Assembly: GCA_038276395.1 (NCBI GenBank)
Contig: JBBQAA010000039.1
Location: 1 to 24,530, forward strand
Direction: 5' to 3'
DNA: 24,530 bases
Source: JBBQAA01 sp038276395
GTDB lineage: Bacteria > Actinomycetota > Thermoleophilia > Solirubrobacterales > Solirubrobacteraceae
Shown: positions 13,609 to 23,005 of the stretch, piece by piece
Layout of the letters: the number at the start of each line of letters is the position of its first letter
How positions within the stretch are numbered: the first letter of the stretch is position 1
Notes under the pieces: generated by a model
The model's database searches: none
Told to the model about the DNA's origin: nothing
What the model saw: the letters and a program-made list of their open reading frames with translations, nothing else
Program-made: the position numbers and the translations under genes

Positions 13609-14778
13609 TCAGCGAGACGCCCCGTAGCGCGCCACGAGCGAACGGTAGACCGCGAAGGCCGGCTTCGGCGAGTAGTCGTCGCGGAGCAGCCCGAAGTAGG
13701 ACTGGAAGTCCGGCCCCTCGGAGTTGTTGTCGCGCAGGCCGAACCAGCGGAAGTCCGAGACGTGGTAGGTGCCCCGGTAGGCGTCGGCGGTCGAGACGAA
13801 CGCCCGGAGCACGCGGGCCTGCGTGGCCTCCGAACGGCCGGGCCCCGTGGGCCAGCCCGTCTCCTCGATCCGCAGCGGGAAGCCCCGACCGAGCCGGCCC
13901 TTCGGCATGTAGCACTCGCGCACCTGGGCCAGGCCCTCCCGGAACGCGTCGGCGTAGCTCCTGACCGCGGCGGCCGGGGGCGTGTAGGTCCCGGGGTAGA
14001 AGTCCATCCCGACCCAGTCGAGGCTCCGCCGGAATACCGGGCCGGCCCGGCCGATCGCGTTCCAGAAGTCGGCGTCGGCGTGGCCGCCGAAGCCCCAGGC
14101 GAAGTTGAAGCCGATCCTGAGCTGGTCGTACCCGCGCTCGGCCGCCGCCCGCTTGGCCGCGATCACCCCCTGGATGAGCGCCGGCAGCGCCCTGCGGTAG
14201 TAGCCGTCCGACGTGTTCCTCGAGAAGGTGAGGTTCACCTCGTTGGTGATCTGGAGCGCGGTGACGTGGCGGATCGGCCCGAAGGCGGCGACGACCTTCC
14301 GCACGAAGGCGAGCCACGCGGCCAGGTTCCCGTTGTCGGAGTCGGCCGGGTGGTAGCGGACCTGGAGCTCGACGTCCAGCCCGAGCGCCGCGTAGTGGCG
14401 AGCCATGGCGCGGAAGCGGGCGATGCCGCGGGCGCCGTCTGACTCGAAGAGGCGGTTCAGCCGGACGGTGAAGGGCTTCTTCCCCCGCAGGGTCCGGAGC
14501 GCCGCGTCGCGCCGGCGGACGTTCTCCGGCACGAGCGGCGTGGCGTTTCCGCTGCCGGTTTCGCCGGCCAGCCGCGGACCGACCCCAAAGTGGATGCGCG
14601 GGCCGCCCCTGGGCGCGTCGTTCGCGTAGCTCTGCTCACAGAGGGGGTCCGGTGTGCGCGGCGCCGGGGTCCGCGCCGGCGGGACCGCGCCCTCCGGGTC
14701 GACAGGAATGGCGCCCGCCGAGGAGGCGAGGATCGCGAGGACGACGAGCGTCCGGATGAGAGCCCGGAGTAGGCGCAT
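13609..14778 (-). CDS. Secreted TIM-barrel glycoside hydrolase (right-arm copy)
   Basis: Exact mirror of 9753-10922: signal peptide, 'ITNEVN' acid/base Glu180 and 'EETGWPT' nucleophile Glu306 all intact. ATG at 14778-14776. Identity to the other copy includes synonymous positions, so it is not an independent paralogue. Confidence 0.8.
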   Translation of the reverse strand: MRLLRALIRTLVVLAILASSAGAIPVDPEGAVPPARTPAPRTPDPLCEQSYANDAPRGGPRIHFGVGPRLAGETGSGNATPLVPENVRRRDAALRTLRGKKPFTVRLNRLFESDGARGIARFRAMARHYAALGLDVELQVRYHPADSDNGNLAAWLAFVRKVVAAFGPIRHVTALQITNEVNLTFSRNTSDGYYRRALPALIQGVIAAKRAAAERGYDQLRIGFNFAWGFGGHADADFWNAIGRAGPVFRRSLDWVGMDFYPGTYTPPAAAVRSYADAFREGLAQVRECYMPKGRLGRGFPLRIEETGWPTGPGRSEATQARVLRAFVSTADAYRGTYHVSDFRWFGLRDNNSEGPDFQSYFGLLRDDYSPKPAFAVYRSLVARYGASR

Positions 14779-14787
14779 CGACACGGG

Positions 14788-14793
14788 AAGGTA
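14788..14793 (-). promoter_or_regulatory. Candidate -10 hexamer (TACCTT), mirror copy
   Basis: Mirror of 9738-9743, nine bases before the hydrolase ATG on the - strand. Confidence 0.28.
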
Positions 14794-14813
14794 CTCGCGG
14801 CCGGGGCTGCGCG

Positions 14814-16289
14814 CTATCGCGGCACGCGGAGGAGCCGCCCGCGGCCGCCGGTGAGGAGGATGACGTAGGCGGCGCGGGGCGCGAGCGCCGTGCTCCACAG
14901 GATGCTCCGGGCGCGCGGGCGCTCGGGGTGGCACTTCGTCGGCTCGGAGCCCTGTCGCGAGTAGCCGTGCTCGTGGCTCTCGTCGCGGGCCCCGAGCGGC
15001 CCGGCGTGGTAGAGCACCCGCCGCCGCGCGCGGCCACCCACCCGGGCGAGCACGAGCTCCTGGTCGCAGGCGGTGGTGCGCACGACGAGCAGGCGGTCGC
15101 CGAGCAGCGACGGCTCGGCGTACTGCGCCTCCACGGCGCGCGCGAGGGTCCGGCGCCGGCGCCGGCGCAGATCGGCGAGCACGACCGTGCTGCCCCGCGG
15201 GCCGGCCGTGGCGAACACGAGACGGTCGCCGGCCAGCGCGGGCCGCGAGAGCGAGGTGCGCCCGCCGCTCGCCGCGACGAGACGTGGGCGCTCACCCGCC
15301 GCGCCGAAGCGCAGCGCGTAGAGGCGATCCCCCCGGTGCGTGGTCCTCCGCCAGGCGAGCCAGCGGTCCGAGACGGCGAGCGCGGCGCCGGCGGGGACGG
15401 TGGCGGTGTAGGTGCGAGCTCGCGTCCCGAGCGGTGCGACGACCACCGTGCTCCGGGCGACGTGGGCCGCGAAGCGGTGGCCGCCGATCGCCGCGTCCGG
15501 GAGGGGAAGCGCCTGGCGAGCCCCGCCGTGCAGGAGGATCGAGCCGCGGTCCCCCACGTGCCAGAGGACGTAGCCCGCGCCGGTCGAGGGATCCGCGGCG
15601 GGGGCGCCGAGGGGCCGCGAGCGCGCCGCGGCCGTCGGCGCGAGGGCGAGCGCGCAGGCGGCGAGCGCCGCGCCGTCCAGCGCGCGCAGCCCGCGCAGGA
15701 TCCCCGGCCGCTCGGCCATCGCCGCGACCGTGCGCCGCCCCCCGGGCGTGTCGAGCACCGGCGCGAGCAGCACGATCGGAAGCGCGCGGCCGAGGCCGAA
15801 GGCGAGCCCGGCGGCGAGCCCGAGGGCGGGGTCCCCGAGGGCGAAGGCGAGCGCGAAGAGGACCCAGACGGCGAGCGTCAGCACGTAGGTCGTCCAGCCC
15901 AGGCCGAGCAGTACGCCGTAGGCGAAGGTGGCGAGCGGGAAGGGCATGACGAAGCGCCAGCGCTCGGGCACCTGGCGCCGGACCTGGGGCCGGACGCGCA
16001 CGTTCCCCGCCTCGGCGAGCGCGGCGAGGAGGGCCAGTCCCCCGGCCAGGGCCGGGAGCGCGCCGTGCCCGCCGGCGTTCACCGCGTGCCCGAGCAGTGC
16101 GAGGCCGGCGAAGCTCGCCACGCCGCCCAGGAGCGCGCCCGGGGCGAAGGCCGCGAGCCCGAGCGCCGAGCCGCGCCGGCCCTGACCGTTGCCTCCGGGC
16201 GCGAGCGTCGTCAACATCGAGAACCCGCACGGCGACCACGAGCCGGTCACCCCGGCCAGGAACGCGGCCGCCGCCAGCGCGATCAGCAC
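14814..16289 (-). CDS. MauF/CcdA-like membrane protein with probable beta-propeller (right-arm copy)
   Basis: Exact mirror of 8242-9717. The GTG start is at 16289-16287 and overlaps the Cys-rich gene stop by seven bases. A short GCCGGC tandem (about 15159-15171) encodes an Arg run in the propeller part; it is present equally in both copies. Confidence 0.76.
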   Translation of the reverse strand: MLIALAAAAFLAGVTGSWSPCGFSMLTTLAPGGNGQGRRGSALGLAAFAPGALLGGVASFAGLALLGHAVNAGGHGALPALAGGLALLAALAEAGNVRVRPQVRRQVPERWRFVMPFPLATFAYGVLLGLGWTTYVLTLAVWVLFALAFALGDPALGLAAGLAFGLGRALPIVLLAPVLDTPGGRRTVAAMAERPGILRGLRALDGAALAACALALAPTAAARSRPLGAPAADPSTGAGYVLWHVGDRGSILLHGGARQALPLPDAAIGGHRFAAHVARSTVVVAPLGTRARTYTATVPAGAALAVSDRWLAWRRTTHRGDRLYALRFGAAGERPRLVAASGGRTSLSRPALAGDRLVFATAGPRGSTVVLADLRRRRRRTLARAVEAQYAEPSLLGDRLLVVRTTACDQELVLARVGGRARRRVLYHAGPLGARDESHEHGYSRQGSEPTKCHPERPRARSILWSTALAPRAAYVILLTGGRGRLLRVPR

Positions 16290-16867
16290 GGGACCTTCGT
16301 CTGGTAGTACATGACGCAGAAGACCCGGCGGCCCTGGTAGCAGTAGCCGGTGAGCGAGGCGTCGCCGTTGATCCTCACCTTCGAGTAGGAGCAGCAGTCG
16401 ATCAGCCGCCGCACGTGGCCGCCGCAGCAGCGGTGCCAGGTGCCGTCGAGGTAGGTCCGGTGGTGATAGCGCCGGGGGATGCCGTCGAGGCAGATGCGCG
16501 TGCGCGGCGCCTCGGGCACGACGCGGCCGTCCGGGTCGCGCAGGAGCCTCCCGCGCTCGTCGACCGGTCGCCCGCGGTGGTCGACGAGGCGCCCGAGGTC
16601 ATCGACCCGGCGGCCGTCCTTGGCGCGCAGCGGGTAGCCGTGCAGATCGACCCGGGGGATGCCCGTCGGGTGCGGACAGGATGCGGTCGTGTAGATGTGC
16701 CCGCAGAAGTGGAAGGCCTCGGCCTCGCCCGGCTTGACCGCCCGGGCGACCGCGGCGCCGCCCGTGACGGCCATGAGGCCGCGGGCCAGGCGGTCGAGGA
16801 AGCCGCGGCGCGACGTGGCCGCCGCCGCGGCGTCGGCCAGGCGCGCGCCGGCGGGCTCAGAGGGCAA
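16283..16867 (-). CDS. Tat-exported cysteine-rich protein (right-arm copy)
   Basis: Exact mirror of 7664-8248. TTG start at 16867-16865 with GGAGG at 16878-16874 on the - strand; twin-arginine motif, ten cysteines and the single Trp144 are unchanged. The Gly-Arg repeat lies at 16511-16648. Confidence 0.78.
   Translation of the reverse strand: MPSEPAGARLADAAAAATSRRGFLDRLARGLMAVTGGAAVARAVKPGEAEAFHFCGHIYTTASCPHPTGIPRVDLHGYPLRAKDGRRVDDLGRLVDHRGRPVDERGRLLRDPDGRVVPEAPRTRICLDGIPRRYHHRTYLDGTWHRCCGGHVRRLIDCCSYSKVRINGDASLTGYCYQGRRVFCVMYYQTKVPC
16511..16648 (-). repeat. Coding Gly-Arg repeat (mirror copy)
   Basis: Mirror of 7883-8020. The underlying DNA is not an exact tandem repeat: codons vary (GGC/GGG, CGC/CGA/CGG/AGG), so the period is held at protein level. 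Confidence 0.68.
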
Positions 16868-17726
16868 GCGCGGCCTCCGGGGCCCGGCGCTCGGCCGTGG
16901 CCAGCAGCCCTTCGAGCTGGGCGGCGGTGTTCCACGTCCCCTTGGCGAGGACGACGCCGTCGCGGGCCAGCGCCGCGGCGTAGGGGCTGCCGGGGATCCT
17001 GAGCGCGCGCCACAGCTCCGCGTCCTCCTGCTCGTCGAAGGCGGTCAGGGCGACGTGGGGATCGCGGGCGAGGGCGGCGACGGCAGGAGCGAGCGCCTGG
17101 CACAGCGCGCACGACTCCGAGGTGAACACGGCCAGCAGCAGCGCCGCGCCGGGGTCGGCGCCGAAGCGCAGGCGGAGCTCGGGCGCGGGGGCGCCGAGCT
17201 CCGGCCCCTCCTCGGGGACCTCGAGCGCGCCCTGGGGCCGGAGCTCCAGGCGCAGGCGGCCGACCTCCCGGGCGAGTGCGGCGACGGCGAGCGCGAGCCC
17301 CGCGATCCCGAGGAGCGCGAGGGCCAGTCCGAGCCCGAGCCAGGCGTCGGTCGTCAGGGATGCGGCGGGGAGCAGCGCGGCGGCGGCCGCCACCGCGGCG
17401 AGCGCGAGCGTGCGCGTGGCGGCGAGCGGGGTGATGCGCGACCCGGCGCCGAAGCACGCGCATGGTGCGCCGGCGCGGCCCGTGGCGAGCGCGGCGAGCA
17501 GGTGGATCGCGAAGGCCAGGAGCAGCCCCGCCGCCGCCCATGCACCCGCGCGCAGCCCGGCGACGACGGCGGCGGCGAGCGCGAGCTCGAGCGCGCCGAG
17601 GGCGCGCGCGGCGAGCAGACCGCCCCGCGGGAGCGCGGCGGCGGTCACCGCCGGGCGCGCGAGCTTCAGCGCACCGGCGCCGGCCAGAGCGCCCGCCACC
17701 CCCAGCTCGAGCAGGACCCGGGGCAC
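16857..17726 (-). CDS. MauE-thioredoxin fusion (right-arm copy)
   Basis: Exact mirror of 6805-7674. GTG start at 17726-17724; 'PCACFG' and 'CALC' redox motifs intact. Eleven-base overlap with the Cys-rich gene is preserved by symmetry. Confidence 0.8.
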   Translation of the reverse strand: MPRVLLELGVAGALAGAGALKLARPAVTAAALPRGGLLAARALGALELALAAAVVAGLRAGAWAAAGLLLAFAIHLLAALATGRAGAPCACFGAGSRITPLAATRTLALAAVAAAAALLPAASLTTDAWLGLGLALALLGIAGLALAVAALAREVGRLRLELRPQGALEVPEEGPELGAPAPELRLRFGADPGAALLLAVFTSESCALCQALAPAVAALARDPHVALTAFDEQEDAELWRALRIPGSPYAAALARDGVVLAKGTWNTAAQLEGLLATAERRAPEAALAL

Positions 17727-17733
17727 GGGCGCG

Positions 17734-17739
17734 ATCCTA
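17734..17739 (-). promoter_or_regulatory. Candidate -10 hexamer (TAGGAT), mirror copy
   Basis: Mirror of 6792-6797, seven bases before the MauE-like GTG and overlapping the arfB TAG. Confidence 0.28.
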
Positions 17740-18132
17740 CTCCGGATTCTCGGGGCGCCGCCGCGCCTGCTTGATCGCCGCCCGGCGCTGCTTGCCCTCC
17801 ACCCGGCGGCGCCGCGCGGCGCGCGTCGGCCGCGTCGGCGTGCGCGGACGGGCCACGGCGAGCGCGCGGGCCAGCCGTTCGGCGAGGCGCTCGAGCGCGA
17901 GCTCCCGGTTGCGCGCCTGGGAGCGCTGATCCTGCGCCACGGCCACGACGCGCGGCCCGGCCCGGCCCATCACCCGCGCGCGCTGCTCGGGCGTGAGCGC
18001 CTCCGAGCGCCCGACCTCGAACACCGCCTCGATCCGGGAGGCGGTGACGTTCGCGTGCTGGCCGCCCGGCCCGGAGGAGCGGCTCGCGCGCACGACGATC
18101 TCCCGCCACGGGATCGTCACGGCGCGGGTCAC
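17737..18132 (-). CDS. arfB: ArfB ribosome-rescue hydrolase (right-arm copy)
   Basis: Exact mirror of 6399-6794. GTG start at 18132-18130 with GAGG eight bases upstream; GGQ and the basic tail are unchanged. The stretch 18133-18169 is the 37-base divergent gap to the lipoprotein gene, too short for two full independent promoters. Confidence 0.88.
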   Translation of the reverse strand: MTRAVTIPWREIVVRASRSSGPGGQHANVTASRIEAVFEVGRSEALTPEQRARVMGRAGPRVVAVAQDQRSQARNRELALERLAERLARALAVARPRTPTRPTRAARRRRVEGKQRRAAIKQARRRPENPE

Positions 18133-18169
18133 GCGGAGGCCCTCAGGGTCGTGCGGCACCCTTCGGAGG

Positions 18170-18595
18170 ATGACGCACCGCGCCGGAGCCGCTGTCCTCC
18201 TGGCCGCGCTCACGCTCGCCACGCTGGGCTGCGGGGTCCAGTCCCCCGACCTCCTGGCGCTCACGCGGCGCGGCGTGCTGCCCGACGCGGACGTCACGCT
18301 CGTCGTCACCGACGACGGCCACGTCAAGTGCTCGGCGGCCAATCACGCCCGCGCGCGGCCGCTGGCCGACCCGCTCCTCCTGCAGGCCCGGGAGCTCCAG
18401 CGCGAGGTCGTGGCGGACGCCCGGCGGAACCGGCGCTTCCCGCTCCGGCCAGGCTCCGAGCTCTCCTACCGCGTTCGCACGCAGGACGGGACGGTGGGCT
18501 GGAGCGACACGAGCCGCCCGCTGCCGCTGCGCTACTTCAAGCTCGCGCTGCTCGCCCGCGAGGTGGCCAAGGGGCCCTGCGGCCGGCGGCGCTGA
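18170..18595 (+). CDS. Small secreted lipoprotein of unknown function (right-arm copy)
   Basis: Exact mirror of 5936-6361. On this strand the start reads GGAGG-ATG with no spacer; lipobox Cys21 intact. TGA ends at 18595, three bases before the convergent LON-domain stop. Confidence 0.7.
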   Translation: MTHRAGAAVLLAALTLATLGCGVQSPDLLALTRRGVLPDADVTLVVTDDGHVKCSAANHARARPLADPLLLQARELQREVVADARRNRRFPLRPGSELSYRVRTQDGTVGWSDTSRPLPLRYFKLALLAREVAKGPCGRRR

Positions 18596-18598
18596 GAG

Positions 18599-19234
18599 TC
18601 ACTCGCCGAAGCGGACCTTGCCGTTGGACCGCGCCCGGGCCTCGGCGCGGCTGGTCTCGTCCATGCGCTCGCGGGCCCGGCGCAGGAGACGCGCGAGCAG
18701 GCGCAGGCGCGCGTTCTCCGAGCGCAGGTCGAGCAGGCTCTGCTTGGGCGGCGCGCCGAAGTCGACGGTGGCGGCCATCGCGTAGGCGGACATGGCGGCG
18801 AGCTCGTCCGGGTCGGGCGGCCGGTCGGTGACGTGCTCGACGAGCTCGGCGTAGGCCGCGCGCGCGTCCTCGCCGGCCGCGGGGTCGGCGTCCTCCTCCG
18901 CGTCGGCCAGGAAGGCGACGGTTCCGGCGGGATAGGGCAGGTCCTCCTGGCGGGAGAGCACGCGCAGAGGGCGCGTGCCGCGCGTGAGGAGGTTCAGCCG
19001 CCCGTCGTCCATCCGCTCGAGCACGTCGGTGATCGCGCACGCGCAGCCGGTCTCCCGAAGGCCGTCGTCGGCCAGCCAGAGAATCCCGAACTCCGACTCG
19101 CGCTCGAGGCACTCGCCCATCATCGTCCGGTAGCGCTCCTCGAAGATGTGCAGCGGGACGAGCTCGGTGGGCAGGGCGACGATCCCCAGCGGGAACAGGG
19201 GGAAGTCGCGGATCGGCTCCTCGTCGCCGGACAT
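18599..19234 (-). CDS. LON substrate-binding domain protein (right-arm copy)
   Basis: Exact mirror of 5297-5932. ATG at 19234-19232; no Shine-Dalgarno, with TAGACT seven bases upstream on the - strand. Confidence 0.86.
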   Translation of the reverse strand: MSGDEEPIRDFPLFPLGIVALPTELVPLHIFEERYRTMMGECLERESEFGILWLADDGLRETGCACAITDVLERMDDGRLNLLTRGTRPLRVLSRQEDLPYPAGTVAFLADAEEDADPAAGEDARAAYAELVEHVTDRPPDPDELAAMSAYAMAATVDFGAPPKQSLLDLRSENARLRLLARLLRRARERMDETSRAEARARSNGKVRFGE

Positions 19235-19241
19235 CGGGGAA

Positions 19242-19247
19242 AGTCTA
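19242..19247 (-). promoter_or_regulatory. Candidate -10 hexamer (TAGACT), mirror copy
   Basis: Mirror of 5284-5289, in the 41-base divergent gap between the LON-domain gene and the photolyase. Confidence 0.32.
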
Positions 19248-19275
19248 AGTCCGGCGGCCCTCCGTACTGCACAAG

Positions 19276-20676
19276 ATGGCCGGTACGGCGCTCGTCTGGA
19301 TCCGGCGCGACCTGCGCCTGCACGACCACCCGCCGCTCGTGCGCGCGCTGGCCGAGCACGAGCGGGTCGTGCCCGTCTTCTGCCTCGATCCGCGGCTCGT
19401 CTCCGGCCGCTTCCCCTCCCCGGTGCGCACGTGGTTCCTGCTCGAGGCGCTGAACGAGCTCGGCGCCGGGATCCGCGAGCGGGGAGGCAGGCTCGCGCTG
19501 CGGGTCGGCGCGCCGCACGAGGAGCTGCCGCAGCTCTGCCGTGAGGTCGGCGCCGAGGCGGTCTATCTCGCCTCGGACGTCTCGCCCTACGCCCGCGCGC
19601 GGGACGCGGCGGTCCGCCGCACGCTCGAGCGGATCGACGTCCGGCCCGTCCACACCCCCGGCAACTTCGTCGCCGACGTCAGCCGGCCGGAGACCAAGGA
19701 CGGTCGGCCCTTCTCCGTCTTCACGCCGTTCTGGCGCGCCTGGCAGGCGCTCGAGCGCCGCCCGGTGCACCGCGCGCCGGCGGAGATCCCCGTCCCCTCG
19801 AAGCTGCGCGTCGGGTCCCTGCCCTCGCTCGCGGACCTCGGCCTCGAGCTCGACGTCCCCGAGCCCTGGACGCCGGGGGAGGAGGAGGCCCGGCGCCGGC
19901 TCACGGCCTTCCTGCGCGGGCCGGTCTCGGCCTACGCCGAGCGCCACGACCGCCTGGCCGGCGGCACCTCCGAGCTCTCGCCCTACCTGCACTTCGGCTG
20001 CCTCTCCGCGCGCGAGACCGAGGAGCGCTCCCGCGGCGGATCCGAGGGCGAGGGCGCGACCGCCTTCCGCCGTCAGCTCGCCTGGCGGGACTTCTACGCC
20101 CACGTCCTCCTGCACAATCCGGGCAACGCGCGCGGCGCCCACAACGAGCGCTTCGCCGAGCTCGAGTGGGACCGCGCGCCCGAGCGCCTGAAGGCGTGGA
20201 AGGACGGCCGCACCGGCTACCCGCTGATCGACGCGGGGATGCGCCAGCTCCGCACGATCGGCTGGATGCACAACCGCGCGCGCCTCGTCGTCGGCTCCTT
20301 TCTGACCAAGGACCTGCACCTCGACTGGCGGGAGGGGGAGGCACACTTCATGCGCTACCTCCTGTGCGGGGACGAGGCGCAGAACAACGGCAACTGGCAG
20401 TGGATCGCGGGGACGGGCGTCGATCCCCAGCCCTACTTCCGGCGCATGTACAACCCGACGCTCCACCAGCAACGCCACGATCCCGAGGGGGAGTACGTGC
20501 GTCGCTGGGTGCCCGAGCTCGCGCGCGTGCCGCTCGAGCACCTGGCCGAGCCGTGGGGGATGAGCGAGGAGGAGCAGGAGGCCGCGGGCTGCGTCATCGG
20601 GCGCGACTACCCCGAGCCGATCGTCGACCACGCGGAGGAGCGCCGCGTGGCGATGGACCGCTACGGGTCTGTGTGA
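19276..20676 (+). CDS. phr: Deoxyribodipyrimidine photolyase (right-arm copy)
   Basis: Exact mirror of 3855-5255. ATG at 19276; the NNGNWQW codons begin at 20383; TGA ends at 20676. Full length and undamaged, so both copies would be functional if the duplication were real. Confidence 0.94.
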   Translation: MAGTALVWIRRDLRLHDHPPLVRALAEHERVVPVFCLDPRLVSGRFPSPVRTWFLLEALNELGAGIRERGGRLALRVGAPHEELPQLCREVGAEAVYLASDVSPYARARDAAVRRTLERIDVRPVHTPGNFVADVSRPETKDGRPFSVFTPFWRAWQALERRPVHRAPAEIPVPSKLRVGSLPSLADLGLELDVPEPWTPGEEEARRRLTAFLRGPVSAYAERHDRLAGGTSELSPYLHFGCLSARETEERSRGGSEGEGATAFRRQLAWRDFYAHVLLHNPGNARGAHNERFAELEWDRAPERLKAWKDGRTGYPLIDAGMRQLRTIGWMHNRARLVVGSFLTKDLHLDWREGEAHFMRYLLCGDEAQNNGNWQWIAGTGVDPQPYFRRMYNPTLHQQRHDPEGEYVRRWVPELARVPLEHLAEPWGMSEEEQEAAGCVIGRDYPEPIVDHAEERRVAMDRYGSV

Positions 20677-20702
20677 GCGGCGAACCTGGGTACGCGGGAG
20701 CC

Positions 20703-21572
20703 ATGAGCTCCTCCGATACCCCCACCGTCGCCGTCCTCGGCACCGGCATCATGGGCGCGCCGATCGCGCGCAACCTCGCCCAGAACGGCTTTCCCGTGCA
20801 GGTCTGGAACCGCACCAGGGAGAAGGCCGAGGCCCTGACCGAGGGGGACACGACGGTCCACGACACCCCCGCGCAGGCGGTCAGGGGCGCGCAGATCATC
20901 CTGACCATGCTCGCCGACGGCGACGCCGTCCGGGAGACGATGGAGCAGGCGGCCGACGGCTTCGAGCCCGGCGCCGCGTGGATCCAGGCGAGCACGGTCG
21001 GCCTCGAGGCGTGCGGGGAGCTCGCGGCCCTGGCCAAGGAGCACGACCTCGCCTACCTCGACGCCCCGGTGCTCGGCACCAAGGCGCCGGCCGAGCAGGC
21101 CGAGCTCGTCGTCCTCGCCTCGGGGGACGAGGGGGCGCGCGAGCGCTGCGCCCCCGTCTGGGGCGCGATCGGCTCGGCGACCCGGTGGCTCGGGGACGCG
21201 GGCCAGGGCTCGCGCGCGAAGCTCGTCATGAACTCCTGGGTCGTCGCGCTGACCGAGGCGACGGCGGAGACGCTCGCGCTGGCCCGAGCCCTCGGCGTGC
21301 CCGGCGAGCTCTTCCTGGACGGGATCGCCGGCGGGCCGCTCGACTCCGGGTACGCGCAGACCAAGGGCAAGGCCATGCTCGCCGGCGAGTACGAGCCGAG
21401 CTTCCCGCTCGCCCACGCGCTCAAGGACGTGAAGCTCGTCCTCGCCGCCGCCGAGGCGGAGGATGTCGAGCTGCCGCTCGCCCGGGGCGTCGCCGAGGGC
21501 TTTGGCCGCGGCGTCGAGGCCGGCCACGGGGAGGAGGACATGGCCGCGGCCTATGCGGGGCTTGTGGGCTAA
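20703..21572 (+). CDS. NAD(P)-dependent beta-hydroxyacid dehydrogenase (right-arm copy)
   Basis: Exact mirror of 2959-3828. ATG at 20703 with GGGAG at 20696-20700, a short spacer; catalytic Lys173 codon at 21219. 26 bases after the photolyase stop, so probably one transcript with it. Confidence 0.86.
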   Translation: MSSSDTPTVAVLGTGIMGAPIARNLAQNGFPVQVWNRTREKAEALTEGDTTVHDTPAQAVRGAQIILTMLADGDAVRETMEQAADGFEPGAAWIQASTVGLEACGELAALAKEHDLAYLDAPVLGTKAPAEQAELVVLASGDEGARERCAPVWGAIGSATRWLGDAGQGSRAKLVMNSWVVALTEATAETLALARALGVPGELFLDGIAGGPLDSGYAQTKGKAMLAGEYEPSFPLAHALKDVKLVLAAAEAEDVELPLARGVAEGFGRGVEAGHGEEDMAAAYAGLVG

Positions 21573-21575
21573 GCT
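21570..21575 (+). promoter_or_regulatory. Candidate -10 hexamer (TAAGCT), mirror copy
   Basis: Mirror of 2956-2961; eight bases before the antitoxin ATG at 21584. Confidence 0.28.
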
Positions 21576-21583
21576 GTGTGCGT

Positions 21584-21823
21584 ATGCGTGTGCACGTGGC
21601 TCTGGATGATGAGCTCGTGGCCGAGCTCGACCGCCACGCCGGGCGCCGGCGCCGCAGCGCGTTCATCGCGGCGGCGGTGCGCGAGGCGCTCGATCGCGAG
21701 CGACGCGTGGCGGCGTTCGACGCCGCCGTCGGGAGCATCCCCGACGCCGGCCATGAGTGGGACGAGGACCCGGCGGCCTGGGTTCACGCCCAGCGCCGCC
21801 TGGATCCCCGCCGCGTCGGCTGA
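21584..21823 (+). CDS. Ribbon-helix-helix antitoxin (right-arm copy)
   Basis: Exact mirror of 2708-2947. ATG at 21584; its TGA (21821-21823) abuts the toxin GTG. A slightly longer reading from the preceding frame exists but adds dehydrogenase antiframe residues and is not used. Confidence 0.8.
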   Translation: MRVHVALDDELVAELDRHAGRRRRSAFIAAAVREALDRERRVAAFDAAVGSIPDAGHEWDEDPAAWVHAQRRLDPRRVG

Positions 21824-22216
21824 GTGGCCGGGCTCCAGTTCGACACCACGGTGCTCATCGACGTCCTGCGCGAGCGCCCGGTGGCGGCGCGCGTCCGCGA
21901 TCTCCTGACCGGGGGAATGGTGCTGGGGACGAGCGCGATCAGCGTGGAGGAGGTCGTCCGGGGGCTACGAGAGGCTGAGGAGGAACGGGCGCGGAGCCTC
22001 TTCGACGGTCTGCGGATCTGGCCGACCGGCCGCCGCGAGGCCGAGGTCGCCGGCCGTTGGCGCGGCTCCTACGCGCGGCGCGGACGCACCCTCGCCCAGC
22101 CCGACTGCCTGATCGCCGCCACGGCGCTCGCGCGCGACGCCACGCTCTGCACCGGCAACGTCAGGGACTTCCCGATGCCGGGCCTCCGCGTCGAGCACTG
22201 GCCCGCCGGGGAATAG
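21824..22216 (+). CDS. vapC: PIN-domain toxin, VapC-like (right-arm copy)
   Basis: Exact mirror of 2315-2707. GTG at 21824; Asp7, Glu43, Asp94 and Asp115 intact; TAG at 22214-22216. Confidence 0.86.
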   Translation: MAGLQFDTTVLIDVLRERPVAARVRDLLTGGMVLGTSAISVEEVVRGLREAEEERARSLFDGLRIWPTGRREAEVAGRWRGSYARRGRTLAQPDCLIAATALARDATLCTGNVRDFPMPGLRVEHWPAGE

Positions 22217-22219
22217 CCT
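22214..22219 (+). promoter_or_regulatory. Candidate -10 hexamer (TAGCCT), mirror copy
   Basis: Mirror of 2312-2317; nine bases before the methyltransferase GTG at 22229 and overlapping the toxin stop. Confidence 0.23.
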
Positions 22220-22228
22220 CCGCGCGCC

Positions 22229-23005
22229 GTGAGCGCGACCTACGAGCAGGAGGACCAGCCCGACGGCGTCCCGCCGCTCGCCCTGACCGGCGAGCGGACG
22301 CTGCCCGACGTCCCCGAGGAGAACTACTGGTTTCGCCGCCATCTCGTGGTCTACGAGTGGATCGCCGCGCGGACGCTCGGGCGGCGGGTCGTCGACATGG
22401 CCTGCGGGGAGGGCTACGGCTCGGAGGTCCTCTCGCGCAGCGCGGCCTCGGTCGTCGGCGTCGACGCCAACCCCGAGGCCCACGAGCACGCGCGGCTGCG
22501 CTACCCCCGGCAGAACCTGCGCTTCGCGCGCGACCTCGTCGAGTCCTTCGCCGAGCCGTGCGACGACGTCGTCTTCCTGCAGACGATCGAGCACGTGCAG
22601 GATCCGGACGCGATCCTCGAGCACTTCAAGGGGATGCTGGACACCGGGGGCGGTGTCGCCTACGTCTCGACGCCGAACGTGCTCACCCTCGCGCCCACGG
22701 GGGCGGAGCGCTCCGGCAACCCCTGGCACGTCAAGGAGTACCGCACGGAAGAGTTCCGCGCGCTGTGCGAGCGCCACTTCGCCCGGGTCGAGCTGCACGG
22801 GCTCTTCCACGCCCGCAAGCTGCGGGTGCACGAGCTGGCGCTCCGCCACGCGCGCTGGGACGACGTCCACCGCGCCCTGGGGATCACAAAGCCCTTCTAT
22901 GACCGCTTCATCCCGGCCATCTCAGTGCGCGACTTCGCGTTGCGGCCCGCTCCGCCCGCGGAGCTTCACGGCGCGCTCGACTTCCTCGCCGTCTGCCGCC
23001 CGTGA
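22229..23005 (+). CDS. SAM-dependent methyltransferase, Rv3030-like (right-arm copy)
   Basis: Exact mirror of 1526-2302. GTG at 22229; motif I 'DMACGEGYG' intact; TGA at 23003-23005 shares bases with the GH57 GTG. Confidence 0.83.
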   Translation: MSATYEQEDQPDGVPPLALTGERTLPDVPEENYWFRRHLVVYEWIAARTLGRRVVDMACGEGYGSEVLSRSAASVVGVDANPEAHEHARLRYPRQNLRFARDLVESFAEPCDDVVFLQTIEHVQDPDAILEHFKGMLDTGGGVAYVSTPNVLTLAPTGAERSGNPWHVKEYRTEEFRALCERHFARVELHGLFHARKLRVHELALRHARWDDVHRALGITKPFYDRFIPAISVRDFALRPAPPAELHGALDFLAVCRP